From an uncultured Lachnospiraceae bacterium (lineage in GTDB: Bacteria > Bacillota > Clostridia > Lachnospirales > Lachnospiraceae), in assembly GCA_902788035.1 (NCBI GenBank), contig CADAIL010000004.1, forward strand, positions 41,885 through 105,884: DNA of 64,000 bases, written 5' to 3'. Position 1 is the stretch's first letter; each line of letters opens with the position of its first letter. Of this stretch, positions 1 through 11,661 are shown one piece after another. Position numbers and translations under genes: made by a program. Below the pieces are notes generated by a model. The model worked only from the letters and a program-made list of their open reading frames with translations. It was not told the DNA's origin and searched no databases.

Positions 1-77
1 TTAAAAAAATATGATACACTAGGAAAAGGGCTTATTGCCCACCGTAATAATATTTATTTTAAAAGGAGAAGGGTATC

Positions 78-1049
78 ATGGACGAAATGAACACAACCAT
101 AGACACTCCTGATATCGCAGCGGAGGCAGACGCTCCGGTAGAGACAATGGATCAGTACGCGGATGAGCTTGATGCTACTATGCGCACGATCAATGTTGGC
201 GATATCTTAGATGGCACTGTTGTTGGCATCACCGACACAGAAGTGACCGTTGATCTGCAGTATGCAGCCGAGGGAATCATCCGCAATCAGGATTATTCAA
301 GCGAGCCGGGATTCTCAGTAAAAGAGAACGTCAAACCGGGCGATGAGATCAAGGCAGTTGTCAAGAAGCTTGACGACGGCAACGGAAATATTCTTCTGTC
401 CCGCAAAGAAGCAGCAGACGCGATCGCATGGGATAACTTAAAGAAGATGATGGAAGAAAAGGCTACAACGCTCGTCACCGTCAAGGAAGCCGTAAAGGGC
501 GGCGTCGTGACATACATCGACGGCATCCGCGCCTTCATTCCGGCATCCAGACTTTCTCTGTCCTATGTTGAAGACCTGACCACATTCGTAGGCAAGGAAA
601 TCCCGGTCCGCGTTATCGAGGCAGCTAAGGAAGGCAGAAAGCTCGTCCTCAGCTCCAGAGAAGCTCTGCAGGCAAAACGCGAGGCTGAGAAGGCTGAGCG
701 CATTAACAATATTGAAGTCGGTCTTGTCACAGAAGGAACAGTCGCATCTCTTCAGTCATATGGCGCGTTTGTTTCCCTCGGCGATGGCATCGACGGCCTT
801 GTTCATATTTCTCAGATCACGAACACCAAGCGCCTTAAGCACCCGAAGGAAATGCTCTCCGTCGGCGATAAGGTCAAGGTCAAAGTCACCCAGGTCAAGG
901 ATGGCAAGATTTCTCTTTCCATGAAAGCTCTGGAGGAGCGTCCGGAAGCGGCACCGACACCGGTCCGCGAGGAGAAGGTCGTGATCCCGAAGGCAGAGAA
1001 GCTTTCCACAAGCCTCGGTGATCTTCTTAAGGGAATCAAGCTGGACTGA
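78..1049 (+). CDS. S1 RNA-binding domain protein (ribosomal protein S1-like)
   Basis: Cytoplasmic RNA-binding protein of 323 residues. I see three S1-type OB folds: about residues 40-110 (starting VGDILDGTVVG), a weaker middle one about 128-195 (GGVVTYIDGIRAFIPASRL), and a well-kept one about 213-285 (VGLVTEGTVASLQSYGAFV, then GLVHISQI). The first 38 residues are acidic and probably disordered. Proteins of this layout in Firmicutes are short S1 homologues that help mRNA binding to the ribosome or act in RNA turnover; the exact target cannot be read here. The ATG follows AAGGAG at 62-67 with good spacing. In several Clostridia such a protein is fused to IspH; here it is free, although what lies upstream is outside the window. 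A strong hairpin follows the gene. Confidence 0.88.
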   Translation: MDEMNTTIDTPDIAAEADAPVETMDQYADELDATMRTINVGDILDGTVVGITDTEVTVDLQYAAEGIIRNQDYSSEPGFSVKENVKPGDEIKAVVKKLDDGNGNILLSRKEAADAIAWDNLKKMMEEKATTLVTVKEAVKGGVVTYIDGIRAFIPASRLSLSYVEDLTTFVGKEIPVRVIEAAKEGRKLVLSSREALQAKREAEKAERINNIEVGLVTEGTVASLQSYGAFVSLGDGIDGLVHISQITNTKRLKHPKEMLSVGDKVKVKVTQVKDGKISLSMKALEERPEAAPTPVREEKVVIPKAEKLSTSLGDLLKGIKLD

Positions 1050-1114
1050 TTGTAAAAAAATCCAGTCGGAAATTGTCTCCGTTCACTGAAGCGGAGGTCT
1101 TCCACCACTAAGAT

Positions 1115-1180
1115 AAAGGAGCTGTCGCATTTCGGCGCGCCGCCACTTAAATGGTGACGCCTGATGCGACAGCTCCTTTT
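1115..1180 (+). terminator. long hairpin terminator after the S1-domain gene
   Basis: Arms at 1115-1130 and 1164-1179 pair over 16 bases (core GGAGCTGTCGCAT with ATGCGACAGCTCC), followed by TTTT. It is nearly symmetrical, so it could also act on the minus strand. A hairpin with similar arms lies at 42449-42543. Confidence 0.75.
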
Positions 1181-1185
1181 CTGTA

Positions 1186-1271
1186 TATCTCAGTGTGAGA
1201 TGCCCCCCGCCTCTTTAGGCGGTGGGCAGCAAACCAGTCTCAGTGGCGGGTGTCAATCCCCCACTGAGATA
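1186..1271. repeat. small element with 10-base terminal inverted repeats
   Basis: An 86-base segment bounded by TATCTCAGTG (1186-1195) and its perfect inverse CACTGAGATA (1262-1271), with inner GC-rich inverted repeats (CCGCCTCTTTAGGCGGTGGG). It has no coding capacity. Twenty bases spanning its left end (1184-1203) recur exactly at 59638-59657, which supports a dispersed repeat. It lies between converging genes. Whether it is a miniature transposon end or a structural repeat cannot be settled here. Confidence 0.55.
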
Positions 1272-1307
1272 CACGCTCCGCGAGAATGCGCAGGCGGGAC
1301 ATAGACC

Positions 1308-1817
1308 TTATTGCAATCCTTTTATTTCGATATAGTCGTATATTTCGTCGGCAAACGCCTTCACCCTGTCCGGCAGTATGCAGGGCACAAGCTCTGTCAC
1401 CTGGCCGCCGAGAAGCTCCTTATGCGTGAGCTTAAGGCGGATCCTCTCGTAGATATTCAGATTCTTCGGACTGTACTCGCCTCCGAAACTTTCGACCACG
1501 ACAGATGCATTCCGAAGCTCCAGCGAGAAATTGCTCCTCATAAGCTCGGGAACCTCATCGATGAGCGCATTACAGATGAAGACTCCCTTAATTTTCGGCC
1601 TGATAACCTCCCAATACTCATTCAGCCAGTTCCTGAGAGGTCTCAGTATCCTGCCAAAATAAATACCGCTGCCGAACAGTATGATGTCATAGCCGGACGG
1701 ATCCGGATTTTCCTCCCGAAGGTCACACAGGTGAGCCCCCGGAAAATGGCCGGCAAGCATGCGGGCTGCTCTCTCAGTCGTCCCGGTCCTCGTCGCATAC
1801 ACGATTAAAACCTTCAT
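1308..1817 (-). CDS. flavodoxin domain protein
   Basis: A 169-residue protein with a flavodoxin-like fold, expected to bind FMN and move electrons in the cytosol. The N-terminus MKVLIVYATRTGTTERAA has the phosphate-binding loop (TRTGTTE) in its usual place after the first strand; DIILFGSGIYFGRIL matches the second flavin loop. The length is normal for the family and the C-terminal part resembles protoporphyrinogen-oxidase (HemG-like) flavodoxins, so a role other than simple electron carrier is possible. I start at the ATG at 1817, which has GGGGG seven bases upstream, rather than at a GTG two codons earlier. It sits just downstream of secA, a position often held by prfB in Firmicutes, but is separated from it by 86 bases. 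Confidence 0.8.
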   Translation of the reverse strand: MKVLIVYATRTGTTERAARMLAGHFPGAHLCDLREENPDPSGYDIILFGSGIYFGRILRPLRNWLNEYWEVIRPKIKGVFICNALIDEVPELMRSNFSLELRNASVVVESFGGEYSPKNLNIYERIRLKLTHKELLGGQVTELVPCILPDRVKAFADEIYDYIEIKGLQ

Positions 1818-1903
1818 TTTCACACCCCCTACTCCTATTTAGACCCTCCCCAGAGTCTAAGCAGGCGGAGCCCTTCATTTCTCCACCCGCCGTTTTATCA
1901 AGT

Positions 1904-4492
1904 TCAGTCCAGATCCGGCATTCCCGGTCTGCCATGGCAGTTCTTATACTTCTTTCCGCTGCCGCACGGACACTTGTCATTCGGATAGATTTTCTTCTTC
2001 TGGCGAATGACAGGCTTTTTCTCAAGCGACTCATCCTTGTTCGTAGCTATCGGCTTGGCCTGTTCCTCGCGTTCCGCCTTCTCTTCAACGCGTACATGGT
2101 ACATCAGACGGACTGTCTCCTCCTGAATGTTATTGTTCATCTCCTCGAACATGTCGAAGCCGATCATGCGGTACTCGACCTTCGGATCCTGCTGACCGTA
2201 AGCCGCAAGGCCGATACCCTGGCGAAGCTGCTCCATATCATCGATATGGTTCATCCATCTTGCGTCTACGACCTTCAGAAGGACTACACGCTCGAGCTCT
2301 CTCATCTTCTCGATATCCGGGAACTCGGCCTCCTTGGCGACATAGAGCTTGCCGGCCTCTTCCTTCAGCATCTGCTTGATCTGAGCCTTGCTCTTTCCGC
2401 GCACAGTGTCCACCGTGAGCTTTCTTACCGGGATGATCGGGCGGAGATTCTGGTTGAGTTCCTGCAGATTATCAGCCTGATCGACCGGATCGAGGTCGTC
2501 GTTGATGCACATATCTACCATACGTCCGACAACATCGTCAGTCATCTGGAAGATAACGTCTCTCATGCTCTCGCCGTCAAGAACACGCTTTCTCTCAGCG
2601 TAGATGATTTCTCTCTGATCGTTGTTTACACGGTCGAACTCCAGCAGGTTCTTACGGATTCCGAAGTTGTTGCCCTCGATCTTCATCTGGGCCTTTTCGA
2701 TCGCGGAGCTCAGCATCTTGTGCTCGATCTGTTCATTTTCCGGAACGCCGAGAGCTTCAAACGCGCTCATAAGCCTTTCGGAGCCGAACAGTCGCATCAG
2801 GTCATCCTCAAGTGAAATATAAAATCTCGACTCACCCGGATCGCCCTGACGGCCGGAACGGCCTCGCAGCTGATTATCAATACGGCGCGATTCGTGGCGT
2901 TCTGTACCGACAATGCGGAGACCGCCTGCTGCCCTCGCGACATCATCGAGCTTGATATCCGTACCACGGCCGGCCATATTCGTGGCGATCGTAACGGCAC
3001 CCGCCTCACCGGCGTGAGCTACAATCTCAGCTTCCTGCTCATGATACTTGGCGTTCAGGACAGTATGCGGAATTCCCTCGCGCTTAAGAAGTTTAGACAC
3101 ATGCTCTGATACGTCGATCGTGATCGTGCCTACGAGGACCGGCTGCTGTCTTGCGTATGATTCCTTAACGGCTTCAACGACCGCATGATATTTCTCTTTC
3201 TTTGTCTTGAATACCGCGTCATCGTAATCACGCCTCATCACAGGTACATTCGTCGGAATACAGACTACGTCCATACCGTAGATATCACGGAATTCCTGTT
3301 CTTCCGTCTGAGCCGTACCGGTCATGCCGCACTTCTTCTCAAACTTGTTGAAGAAGTTCTGGAATGTGATGGTTGCAAGTGTTCTGCTCTCCTGCTTGAC
3401 CTTGACGTGTTCCTTGGCTTCGATTGCCTGATGAAGACCATCCGAGTAGCGTCTGCCCGGCATAATACGTCCGGTAAAGTCATCAACGATGAGGACCTGA
3501 TCATCTTTGACGACGTAGTCCTGATCGCGGTGCATGAGATAGTTGGCGCGAAGAGCAAGATCTACATTATGCTGGATCTCCAGGTTCTCCGCGTCGGACA
3601 GATTCTCAATATGGAAAAACTCCTCGACTTTGCGGACACCGTCCTCAGTAAGAGTAACCAGCTTGTCTTTCTCATTGACGATGAAGTCGCCCGTCTCGGT
3701 AATCTCCTCGCCCATGATCGCGGCCATCTTCGTCATCTCGCCGGACGCCTCGCCGCGCCTCAACTGATGGGCAAGTATATCGCAGACCTCATAAATCTTT
3801 GTTGACTTTCCGCTCTGTCCGGAAATAATGAGCGGCGTTCTGGCTTCGTCGATCAGAACCGAGTCGACCTCGTCGATAATAGCGTAGTGCAGACCGCGCT
3901 GGACCAGCTGCTCCTTGTAGATGACCATGTTGTCGCGCAGATAGTCGAATCCGAGCTCATTGTTCGTGATGTAGGTAATGTCGCAGTTGTACATCTCGCG
4001 GCGCTCGTCCGCCTTCATCGGCTGAAGAACGCAGCCGCAGCTGAGGCCGAGGAAGCGGTGGACTTCACCCATCCACTCCGCGTCACGGTTGGCAAGGTAA
4101 TCGTTGACTGTGACAACACATACGCCCTTGCCTTCCAGCGCGTTAAGATAAGCCGGAAGCGTACACACAAGTGTCTTGCCTTCACCTGTCTTCATCTCGG
4201 CGATACGGCCCTGGTGAAGAATTACGCCGCCCACGAGCTGAACATGAAAGTGTTCCATGCCGAGAACACGGCGGGCAGCCTCCCTGCACACTGCATATGC
4301 TTCCGGGAGGAGATCGTCGAGAGTCTCGCCGTTCTTAAGACGGGCTTTGAACTCCGGAGTCTTGGCCTTAAGCTCCTCATCACTGAGTTCGAGCATCTGC
4401 GGACGATAAGACTCGATCTTCTTTACGATCGGCTCCACACGCTTAAGTTCCCTGTCACTGTGCGTACCGAAAATCTTCTCGAATATATTCAT
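1904..4492 (-). CDS. secA: protein translocase ATPase SecA
   Basis: The motor ATPase of the Sec pathway, which pushes unfolded preproteins through SecYEG at the membrane. The 862 residues show the classic N-terminus [10 protein letters not shown], Walker A in MKTGEGKTL, the DEAD-like Walker B in [17 protein letters not shown], the second nucleotide domain with [11 protein letters not shown] and [13 protein letters not shown], and the C-terminal zinc motif [14 protein letters not shown] that contacts SecB or ribosomes. The start at 4492 is chosen because AAGGAGC lies just upstream; an in-frame ATG 23 codons earlier has no such site and would add non-SecA residues. hpf lies upstream as in most Firmicutes. 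No prfB follows in this window, which is less usual. Confidence 0.98.
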   Translation of the reverse strand: MNIFEKIFGTHSDRELKRVEPIVKKIESYRPQMLELSDEELKAKTPEFKARLKNGETLDDLLPEAYAVCREAARRVLGMEHFHVQLVGGVILHQGRIAEMKTGEGKTLVCTLPAYLNALEGKGVCVVTVNDYLANRDAEWMGEVHRFLGLSCGCVLQPMKADERREMYNCDITYITNNELGFDYLRDNMVIYKEQLVQRGLHYAIIDEVDSVLIDEARTPLIISGQSGKSTKIYEVCDILAHQLRRGEASGEMTKMAAIMGEEITETGDFIVNEKDKLVTLTEDGVRKVEEFFHIENLSDAENLEIQHNVDLALRANYLMHRDQDYVVKDDQVLIVDDFTGRIMPGRRYSDGLHQAIEAKEHVKVKQESRTLATITFQNFFNKFEKKCGMTGTAQTEEQEFRDIYGMDVVCIPTNVPVMRRDYDDAVFKTKKEKYHAVVEAVKESYARQQPVLVGTITIDVSEHVSKLLKREGIPHTVLNAKYHEQEAEIVAHAGEAGAVTIATNMAGRGTDIKLDDVARAAGGLRIVGTERHESRRIDNQLRGRSGRQGDPGESRFYISLEDDLMRLFGSERLMSAFEALGVPENEQIEHKMLSSAIEKAQMKIEGNNFGIRKNLLEFDRVNNDQREIIYAERKRVLDGESMRDVIFQMTDDVVGRMVDMCINDDLDPVDQADNLQELNQNLRPIIPVRKLTVDTVRGKSKAQIKQMLKEEAGKLYVAKEAEFPDIEKMRELERVVLLKVVDARWMNHIDDMEQLRQGIGLAAYGQQDPKVEYRMIGFDMFEEMNNNIQEETVRLMYHVRVEEKAEREEQAKPIATNKDESLEKKPVIRQKKKIYPNDKCPCGSGKKYKNCHGRPGMPDLD

Positions 4493-4580
4493 TAAAAATT
4501 GCTCCTTAAAATAATCTCCGTATTGTTCTTTTGCCGGGTATACATCTCCGTATAGAGACATATGTACTTACAGCATTTTT

Positions 4581-4609
4581 ATAATAGCACGCAAAAAGTA
4601 TTAAAACAA
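4581..4609 (-). promoter_or_regulatory. sigma-A-like promoter for secA
   Basis: On the minus strand TTGTTT (4604-4609) and TATTAT (4581-4586) are separated by 17 bases. They sit between the hpf terminator and secA, so secA can be expressed apart from hpf. Confidence 0.65.
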
Positions 4610-4611
4610 TG

Positions 4612-4651
4612 AAAAAAGGAGCCGCCGGCTCAATTGATGACCGGCAGCTCC
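4612..4651 (-). terminator. rho-independent terminator after hpf
   Basis: Minus-strand hairpin with arms 4641-4651 and 4618-4628 (GGAGCTGCCGG with CCGGCGGCTCC) followed by T6. It separates hpf from secA. Confidence 0.85.
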
Positions 4652-4675
4652 GCCCGTATTCGTAATATGATGTGA

Positions 4676-5203
4676 TCAGACATCCGGCTCGATTAATCCG
4701 TAAGTGCCTCCCTTTCTCTTGTAGACCACGCAGGTCTGATCGTTCTCCGCGTTAATGAACACGAAGAAATTGTGGCCGAGCAGCTCCATCTGGATGCAGG
4801 CATCTTCCGGATACATGGGCTTCATATCAAAGCTCTTTGTGCGGATGATCCTGACTTCATCGTCCAGCTCGTAGTCATGCTCAATATACGCTTTCTGGAA
4901 ATTCTCGGCATTCTGATGCTTATCGATCAGCTTCTTCTTGTACTTCTTGAGCTGGCGCTCAATGACTTCGGCGGCCAGATCGATGGAGACATACATGTCA
5001 TTTGATACCTGTTCGCTTCGGATCACGCTGCCCTTCACAGGAACTGTGACCTCCGCTTTCTGACGATCCTTCTCGAGGGAGAGCGTTACGATACATTTCG
5101 TTTCCGGCGAGAAATATCTGTCAAGTTTTCCGAGTCTCGACTCGACTGCAGCATAAAGAGTATCTGTTACTTCTACATTCTTACCGCTGATCACAAATTT
5201 CAT
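4676..5203 (-). CDS. hpf: ribosome hibernation promoting factor, long form
   Basis: Binds the 30S decoding region in stationary phase and pairs 70S ribosomes into inactive 100S dimers. The 175 residues hold both parts of the long form: the N-terminal HPF/RaiA fold (MKFVISGKNVEVTDTLYAAV onward, to about residue 100) and the C-terminal dimerisation domain (from about 120, with CIQMELLGHNFFVFINAE and a closing GTYGLIEP). That is the Gram-positive type. The start at 5203 follows AAAGGATG; an ATG 17 codons earlier lies in non-homologous sequence and would leave little room after the promoter at 5255-5283. A consensus promoter and its own terminator make this a single-gene unit. Confidence 0.96.
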   Translation of the reverse strand: MKFVISGKNVEVTDTLYAAVESRLGKLDRYFSPETKCIVTLSLEKDRQKAEVTVPVKGSVIRSEQVSNDMYVSIDLAAEVIERQLKKYKKKLIDKHQNAENFQKAYIEHDYELDDEVRIIRTKSFDMKPMYPEDACIQMELLGHNFFVFINAENDQTCVVYKRKGGTYGLIEPDV

Positions 5204-5254
5204 ATAGTCACATCCTTTACGGTTTACTCGGAGAAACGAGTCCTCCTGACACAA

Positions 5255-5283
5255 ATTATAACATTTGTGATGTGCTTTTTCAA
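5255..5283 (-). promoter_or_regulatory. near-consensus promoter for hpf
   Basis: TTGAAA (5278-5283), a 17-base spacer and a perfect TATAAT (5255-5260) on the minus strand, about 50 bases before the hpf start. Confidence 0.8.
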
Positions 5284-5310
5284 GAGTTCCGACAATTTAG
5301 CCGGATTTTC

Positions 5311-6087
5311 TCATGTTTTGCAAATATTAACCACTTCCGCATACGGCAGCTCACCGCCGTAAATATCGAGCGCAGACCCCACTGTCGCGTTGATCCTGCC
5401 CCCTCCGGCATCTTTGAGCGTCATCAGATCTTCTGCGGAGCGAATGCCCCCCGCATAGGTTATGGGAAATCCGTCCATCCCGGAAAGAAGCCTGACCAGT
5501 TCGGTATCGAGCCCGCTGCCCTTGCCTTCAACGTCAATGCCGTGGACAAGATACTCATCGCAGTGCTCTGACAGTTTATACATAAGTTCCATATTAAGCG
5601 GAGTGTCTGTGAACTTCTGCCACCGGTCCGTGCATATATAGTACCTGCCGTCCCGCTTCCTGCAGGAAAGGTCCAGAACGAGTCTCTCTCGTCCGACTGC
5701 CTTCTCGATCCTCATAAGATTCTCATATGAAATCCTGCCGTCAGCGAACACATATGAAGTCACAATGACATGGCTCGCTCCTGCTTCGATAAAATCGGCA
5801 GCGTTGTCATCCCGGATACCGCCTCCGACCTGAAGTCCTCCCGGATAGGCCAAAAGAGCCTGCCTTGCCATAGCAAGCGTTGCCTCATAGTAGGGGGACG
5901 TGCGGGCGTTCAGCAATATGACATGACCGCCGGTCAGTCCGTCACGACGAAAGAGCTCCGCAAAATGCGCAGCTCCTTTTTCGCTAACGAAATTTTCACG
6001 GGCAAGGTCTCCCTCATCCCGGAGGGAGCTGCCCACAATTTGTTTCACTTTCCCGTTATGAATATCAATACAAGGCCGAAACTGCAT
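5311..6087 (-). CDS. hisA: HisA-type isomerase of the eukaryote-like branch
   Basis: Predicted phosphoribosylformimino-5-aminoimidazole carboxamide ribotide isomerase, the fourth enzyme of histidine synthesis, a TIM barrel of 258 residues. What marks it as the branch typified by yeast HIS6 rather than ordinary bacterial HisA is a set of segments I recognise: CIDIHNGKVKQIVG, NFVSEKGAAHFAELF, LQVGGGI, VIVTSYVF, LVLDLSCRKRDGRYYI, and ITYAGGIRSAEDL. The catalytic Asp of strand 1 (CIDIHNG) and the phosphate loop glycines are present. It begins 5 bases after dapB, so it is read as part of the dap unit, far from any other his gene in this window. The ribosome-binding site is weak, suggesting coupling to dapB translation. 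A related aldolase-like role cannot be fully excluded. Confidence 0.85.
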   Translation of the reverse strand: MQFRPCIDIHNGKVKQIVGSSLRDEGDLARENFVSEKGAAHFAELFRRDGLTGGHVILLNARTSPYYEATLAMARQALLAYPGGLQVGGGIRDDNAADFIEAGASHVIVTSYVFADGRISYENLMRIEKAVGRERLVLDLSCRKRDGRYYICTDRWQKFTDTPLNMELMYKLSEHCDEYLVHGIDVEGKGSGLDTELVRLLSGMDGFPITYAGGIRSAEDLMTLKDAGGGRINATVGSALDIYGGELPYAEVVNICKT

Positions 6088-6092
6088 ATGTC

Positions 6093-6848
6093 TTACCCGA
6101 TCACATCGGCCATATCATAGAGGCCGGGTGTCCTGCCCGCGAGGAATTTCGCCGCCGCAACTGCGCCATTGGCAAATATAGCGCGGGAGTATGCCGTGTG
6201 AGTAAACTCAATGACCTCATCCTGACCCGCAAATATGACATCGTGCACACCGACGATCGTGCCTCCGCGAACTGAGGATACGCCGATTTCCTTCGCATCC
6301 CGCTTTTCACGGCGCTCGCTACGGTCATAGACATAATGATACTTTCCGCCGGTCCCCTCGTTGATGGCATCAGCGAGGGCTGCTGCCGTACCGCTCGGAG
6401 CATCAATCTTTCTCCGGTGATGCTGCTCGATGATCTCAGGGTCGAATCCGGACTCCGTCAGTGTTCCGGAGACTTCGCGAAGGAGCTTCAGAAGAAGATT
6501 AACACCGATTGACATGTTGGCTGAGCGGAGGATTGCAATCTCCTCCGATGCCGCTTTTATGTTCGCGATCTGCTCTTCCGAGAGGCCTGTCGTGCAGAGA
6601 ACAATCGGAATATTCCGCTCTACGCCGTAATTCACAAGGACATCAACAGCTTTAGCTGTGGAAAAGTCAATGATAACATCGGCCGGGACCTGGCAGTCAG
6701 CCGCTTTTGTAAATACAGGATACTCCCTGTTGTGAAGGTCCACCGCGTCAATACCGGCTACAATCTGTACATCCGGCTCCGCTGCAATAATATCCGTGAC
6801 GACCTGTCCCATATGACCGCTGCAGCCATGTAAAATAACACTTACCAT
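6093..6848 (-). CDS. dapB: 4-hydroxy-tetrahydrodipicolinate reductase DapB
   Basis: Reduces 4-hydroxy-tetrahydrodipicolinate with NAD(P)H to tetrahydrodipicolinate, the step after DapA on the way to meso-diaminopimelate and lysine. The 251 residues begin with the Rossmann motif GCSGHMGQVV; the catalytic block EQHHRRKIDAPSGTA (His-His pair and Lys) is intact near residue 135-150, and EFTHTAYSRAIFANGA near the C-terminus is typical. AAAGGAG precedes the ATG. It lies 115 bases downstream of dapA and is directly followed by hisA, so dapA-dapB-hisA is the likely operon. I see no lysine riboswitch in the short leader before dapA. Confidence 0.97.
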   Translation of the reverse strand: MVSVILHGCSGHMGQVVTDIIAAEPDVQIVAGIDAVDLHNREYPVFTKAADCQVPADVIIDFSTAKAVDVLVNYGVERNIPIVLCTTGLSEEQIANIKAASEEIAILRSANMSIGVNLLLKLLREVSGTLTESGFDPEIIEQHHRRKIDAPSGTAAALADAINEGTGGKYHYVYDRSERREKRDAKEIGVSSVRGGTIVGVHDVIFAGQDEVIEFTHTAYSRAIFANGAVAAAKFLAGRTPGLYDMADVIG

Positions 6849-6963
6849 TTACTTCTCTCCTTTACTTCGGTTGACCCGCGCCATACTGCGGGCGTGCCAG
6901 TATTTCTTGTTTGTCTGTTTGCGCTCGCTCTGCATATACATTGCTGAATTTGAAATTGATAGG

Positions 6964-7851
6964 TTATGCCAGACACCCAAACTCGATCATGGCCTTACGC
7001 AGAATTTCCTTGTGAGCCGGTTCCATCTCTGTGAGCGGAAGACGCGGACTGCCTACGTTAAATCCCTGCATATTGAGTGCAGCCTTGACCGGAATCGGGT
7101 TGACCTCGCAGAACAGTGCGGAGATAAGCGGCTGAGCTGCCAGCTGAATCTTAGCTGCTTCAGCGAAATTGCCGTCAAGACAGTACTGCACCATATCATG
7201 TGTAGCCTTCGGTGCCACATTTGCAAGAACCGAGACAACACCGACACCACCGAGGGCGCACAGCGGAACTACCTGATCGTCGTTGCCGGAATAGATGTCG
7301 ATCTTGCCGTCTGACAGATGGGCAAGCTCAGCGATTGCGCTGAAATTGCCGCTCGCTTCCTTGATGGCACATACGTTAGGATTTCTCTTTGCGATCTCCA
7401 TCATGGTCTTCGGCTGAACTGTCGTGCCTGTTCTGGACGGAACATTGTAGACGATGCAGGGAAGCTTTGTGGACTGCGCGATTGCCGAGTAGTGGGCGAT
7501 CAGACCGCCCTGTGTTGCCTTATTGTAATACGGGGTGACAAGAAGAAGTGCGTCCGCGCCGAGCTTTTCGGACTCTTCGGACATCATTATCGCATGGGCT
7601 GTATTGTTGGAACCGGTTCCCGCAATGACCGGAATACGGCCCTTTACGACCTCAACAGTAAACTTGATGACTTCGAGATGCTCATCGTCATCAAGTGTCG
7701 GAGCCTCACCGGATGTGCCGACTGTGATGACCGCGTCCGTATGATTCTTGATCTGGTCTTCAAGAAGCGCTTCATAAGCATCATAATTGACTTCGCCGTT
7801 TTCCTTCATGGGCGTCACGATAGCTACGCCTGAACCCCTGAAAATAGACAT
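6964..7851 (-). CDS. dapA: 4-hydroxy-tetrahydrodipicolinate synthase DapA
   Basis: Condenses pyruvate with aspartate semialdehyde, the first committed step of the diaminopimelate/lysine pathway in the cytosol. The 295-residue TIM barrel has the Schiff-base lysine at residue 164 (CAIKEASGN), the tyrosine of the proton relay at 135 (YNVPSRTG), and the phosphate-type GTSGE loop near residue 45. The start at 7851 is set by GGAGG a few bases upstream; a longer frame reaching 7899 has no homology in its extra part. It opens the dap operon and has a strong promoter 100 bases upstream. Confidence 0.98.
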   Translation of the reverse strand: MSIFRGSGVAIVTPMKENGEVNYDAYEALLEDQIKNHTDAVITVGTSGEAPTLDDDEHLEVIKFTVEVVKGRIPVIAGTGSNNTAHAIMMSEESEKLGADALLLVTPYYNKATQGGLIAHYSAIAQSTKLPCIVYNVPSRTGTTVQPKTMMEIAKRNPNVCAIKEASGNFSAIAELAHLSDGKIDIYSGNDDQVVPLCALGGVGVVSVLANVAPKATHDMVQYCLDGNFAEAAKIQLAAQPLISALFCEVNPIPVKAALNMQGFNVGSPRLPLTEMEPAHKEILRKAMIEFGCLA

Positions 7852-7958
7852 ATGTATGACCTCCAAAAATAACTGTTCGCATTTGTAACGCGAATCCATG
7901 GATCATGTTTCGGAAGTTTTCTATACACCTTCCGATGAACTCATGTCTCGCTCAAAAG

Positions 7959-7987
7959 ATTGTATATGCACACATATTCACTGTCAA
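7959..7987 (-). promoter_or_regulatory. strong promoter for the dapA operon
   Basis: Minus-strand TTGACA (7982-7987), 17-base spacer, TACAAT (7959-7964). The roughly 100-base leader that follows contains two small hairpins (around 7911-7935 and 7875-7896) but is too short for a lysine riboswitch and shows no T-run. Confidence 0.82.
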
Positions 7988-8004
7988 GCACATGCGGTAC
8001 AACT

Positions 8005-8487
8005 TTAAACCGTAAAATCGGCAACTTCCGCTTCCGCCGCACGGATAAGATCATCAGTCTTCAGATGCATGCTGGTGCCGATCTTCCCGGCGCTCACATA
8101 GACGGCTTCATGCTCCCGGCACTCCTTTGCTATCACCGTTCTGAATTTCTTTTTCATGCCGAGGGGACTGCACCCGCCCCGCACATAGCCGGTGATCTTT
8201 GTAATGTCTTTCACATGGATCATCTCTACGCTCTTCTCGCCGACTGCCGAGGCAGCTCTCTTAAGATCGATCTCCTTCGCAACAGGAAGAACAAATACAT
8301 AGTATTCCCTGCTCTTTCCCTGAAGAACCAGTGTCTTAAAGGATTCCTGTACGGGAACTCCCTCTAGCTTTGCCATCTGTACGCCGTCGACGAATTCAGG
8401 GATGTCGACAGTGAGCACTTCGTATTTGATCTTCAGCTTATCCAGCATACGCATAGCATTGGTCTTGACTGCTTTTTCTTTTGCCAT
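8005..8487 (-). CDS. ybaK: YbaK-type Cys-tRNA(Pro)/Cys-tRNA(Cys) deacylase
   Basis: Trans-editing hydrolase that removes cysteine wrongly attached to tRNA(Pro). The 160 residues match the YbaK/EbsC family: TNAMRMLDKLKIKYE at the N-terminus, VPVQESFKTLVLQG, FVLPVAKEIDLKRAA with the conserved catalytic lysine region, and GYVRGGCSPLGMKKKF. The start at 8487 follows GGAGAGAGGA; upstream in-frame codons encode a charged stretch without similarity to the family. Its 3' end lies just upstream of the dapA promoter, in the same orientation; a terminator for the preceding bgl operon separates it from that locus. Confidence 0.93.
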   Translation of the reverse strand: MAKEKAVKTNAMRMLDKLKIKYEVLTVDIPEFVDGVQMAKLEGVPVQESFKTLVLQGKSREYYVFVLPVAKEIDLKRAASAVGEKSVEMIHVKDITKITGYVRGGCSPLGMKKKFRTVIAKECREHEAVYVSAGKIGTSMHLKTDDLIRAAEAEVADFTV

Positions 8488-8575
8488 ATCCGTCCTCTCT
8501 CCCGCAGTGCGGCACAGCGCCTCGCCGCAGTCTCTGTGTGTCTTCTTCACCTCTTCATCCGCCCTGCGCACCGCG

Positions 8576-8607
8576 AAAAAAGGGGGAGCCGGATGCCGGC
8601 TCCCCCC
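8576..8607 (-). terminator. terminator of the beta-glucoside operon
   Basis: Minus-strand hairpin with GGGGGAGCCGG pairing to CCGGCTCCCCC (8582-8607), loop of three, followed by T6. It ends the bgl transcript after the last glucosidase gene. Confidence 0.92.
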
Positions 8608-8623
8608 GATTATACAACATTAC

Positions 8624-10066
<1,443 letters not shown>

Positions 10067-10075
10067 TCACCTCAT

Positions 10076-11644
<1,569 letters not shown>

Positions 11645-11661
11645 AATTATGACACTAAAAA

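Noticed and set aside
7852..7958. Lysine riboswitch before dapA
   Set aside because: The leader is only about 100 bases and lacks the multi-helix core of that riboswitch.
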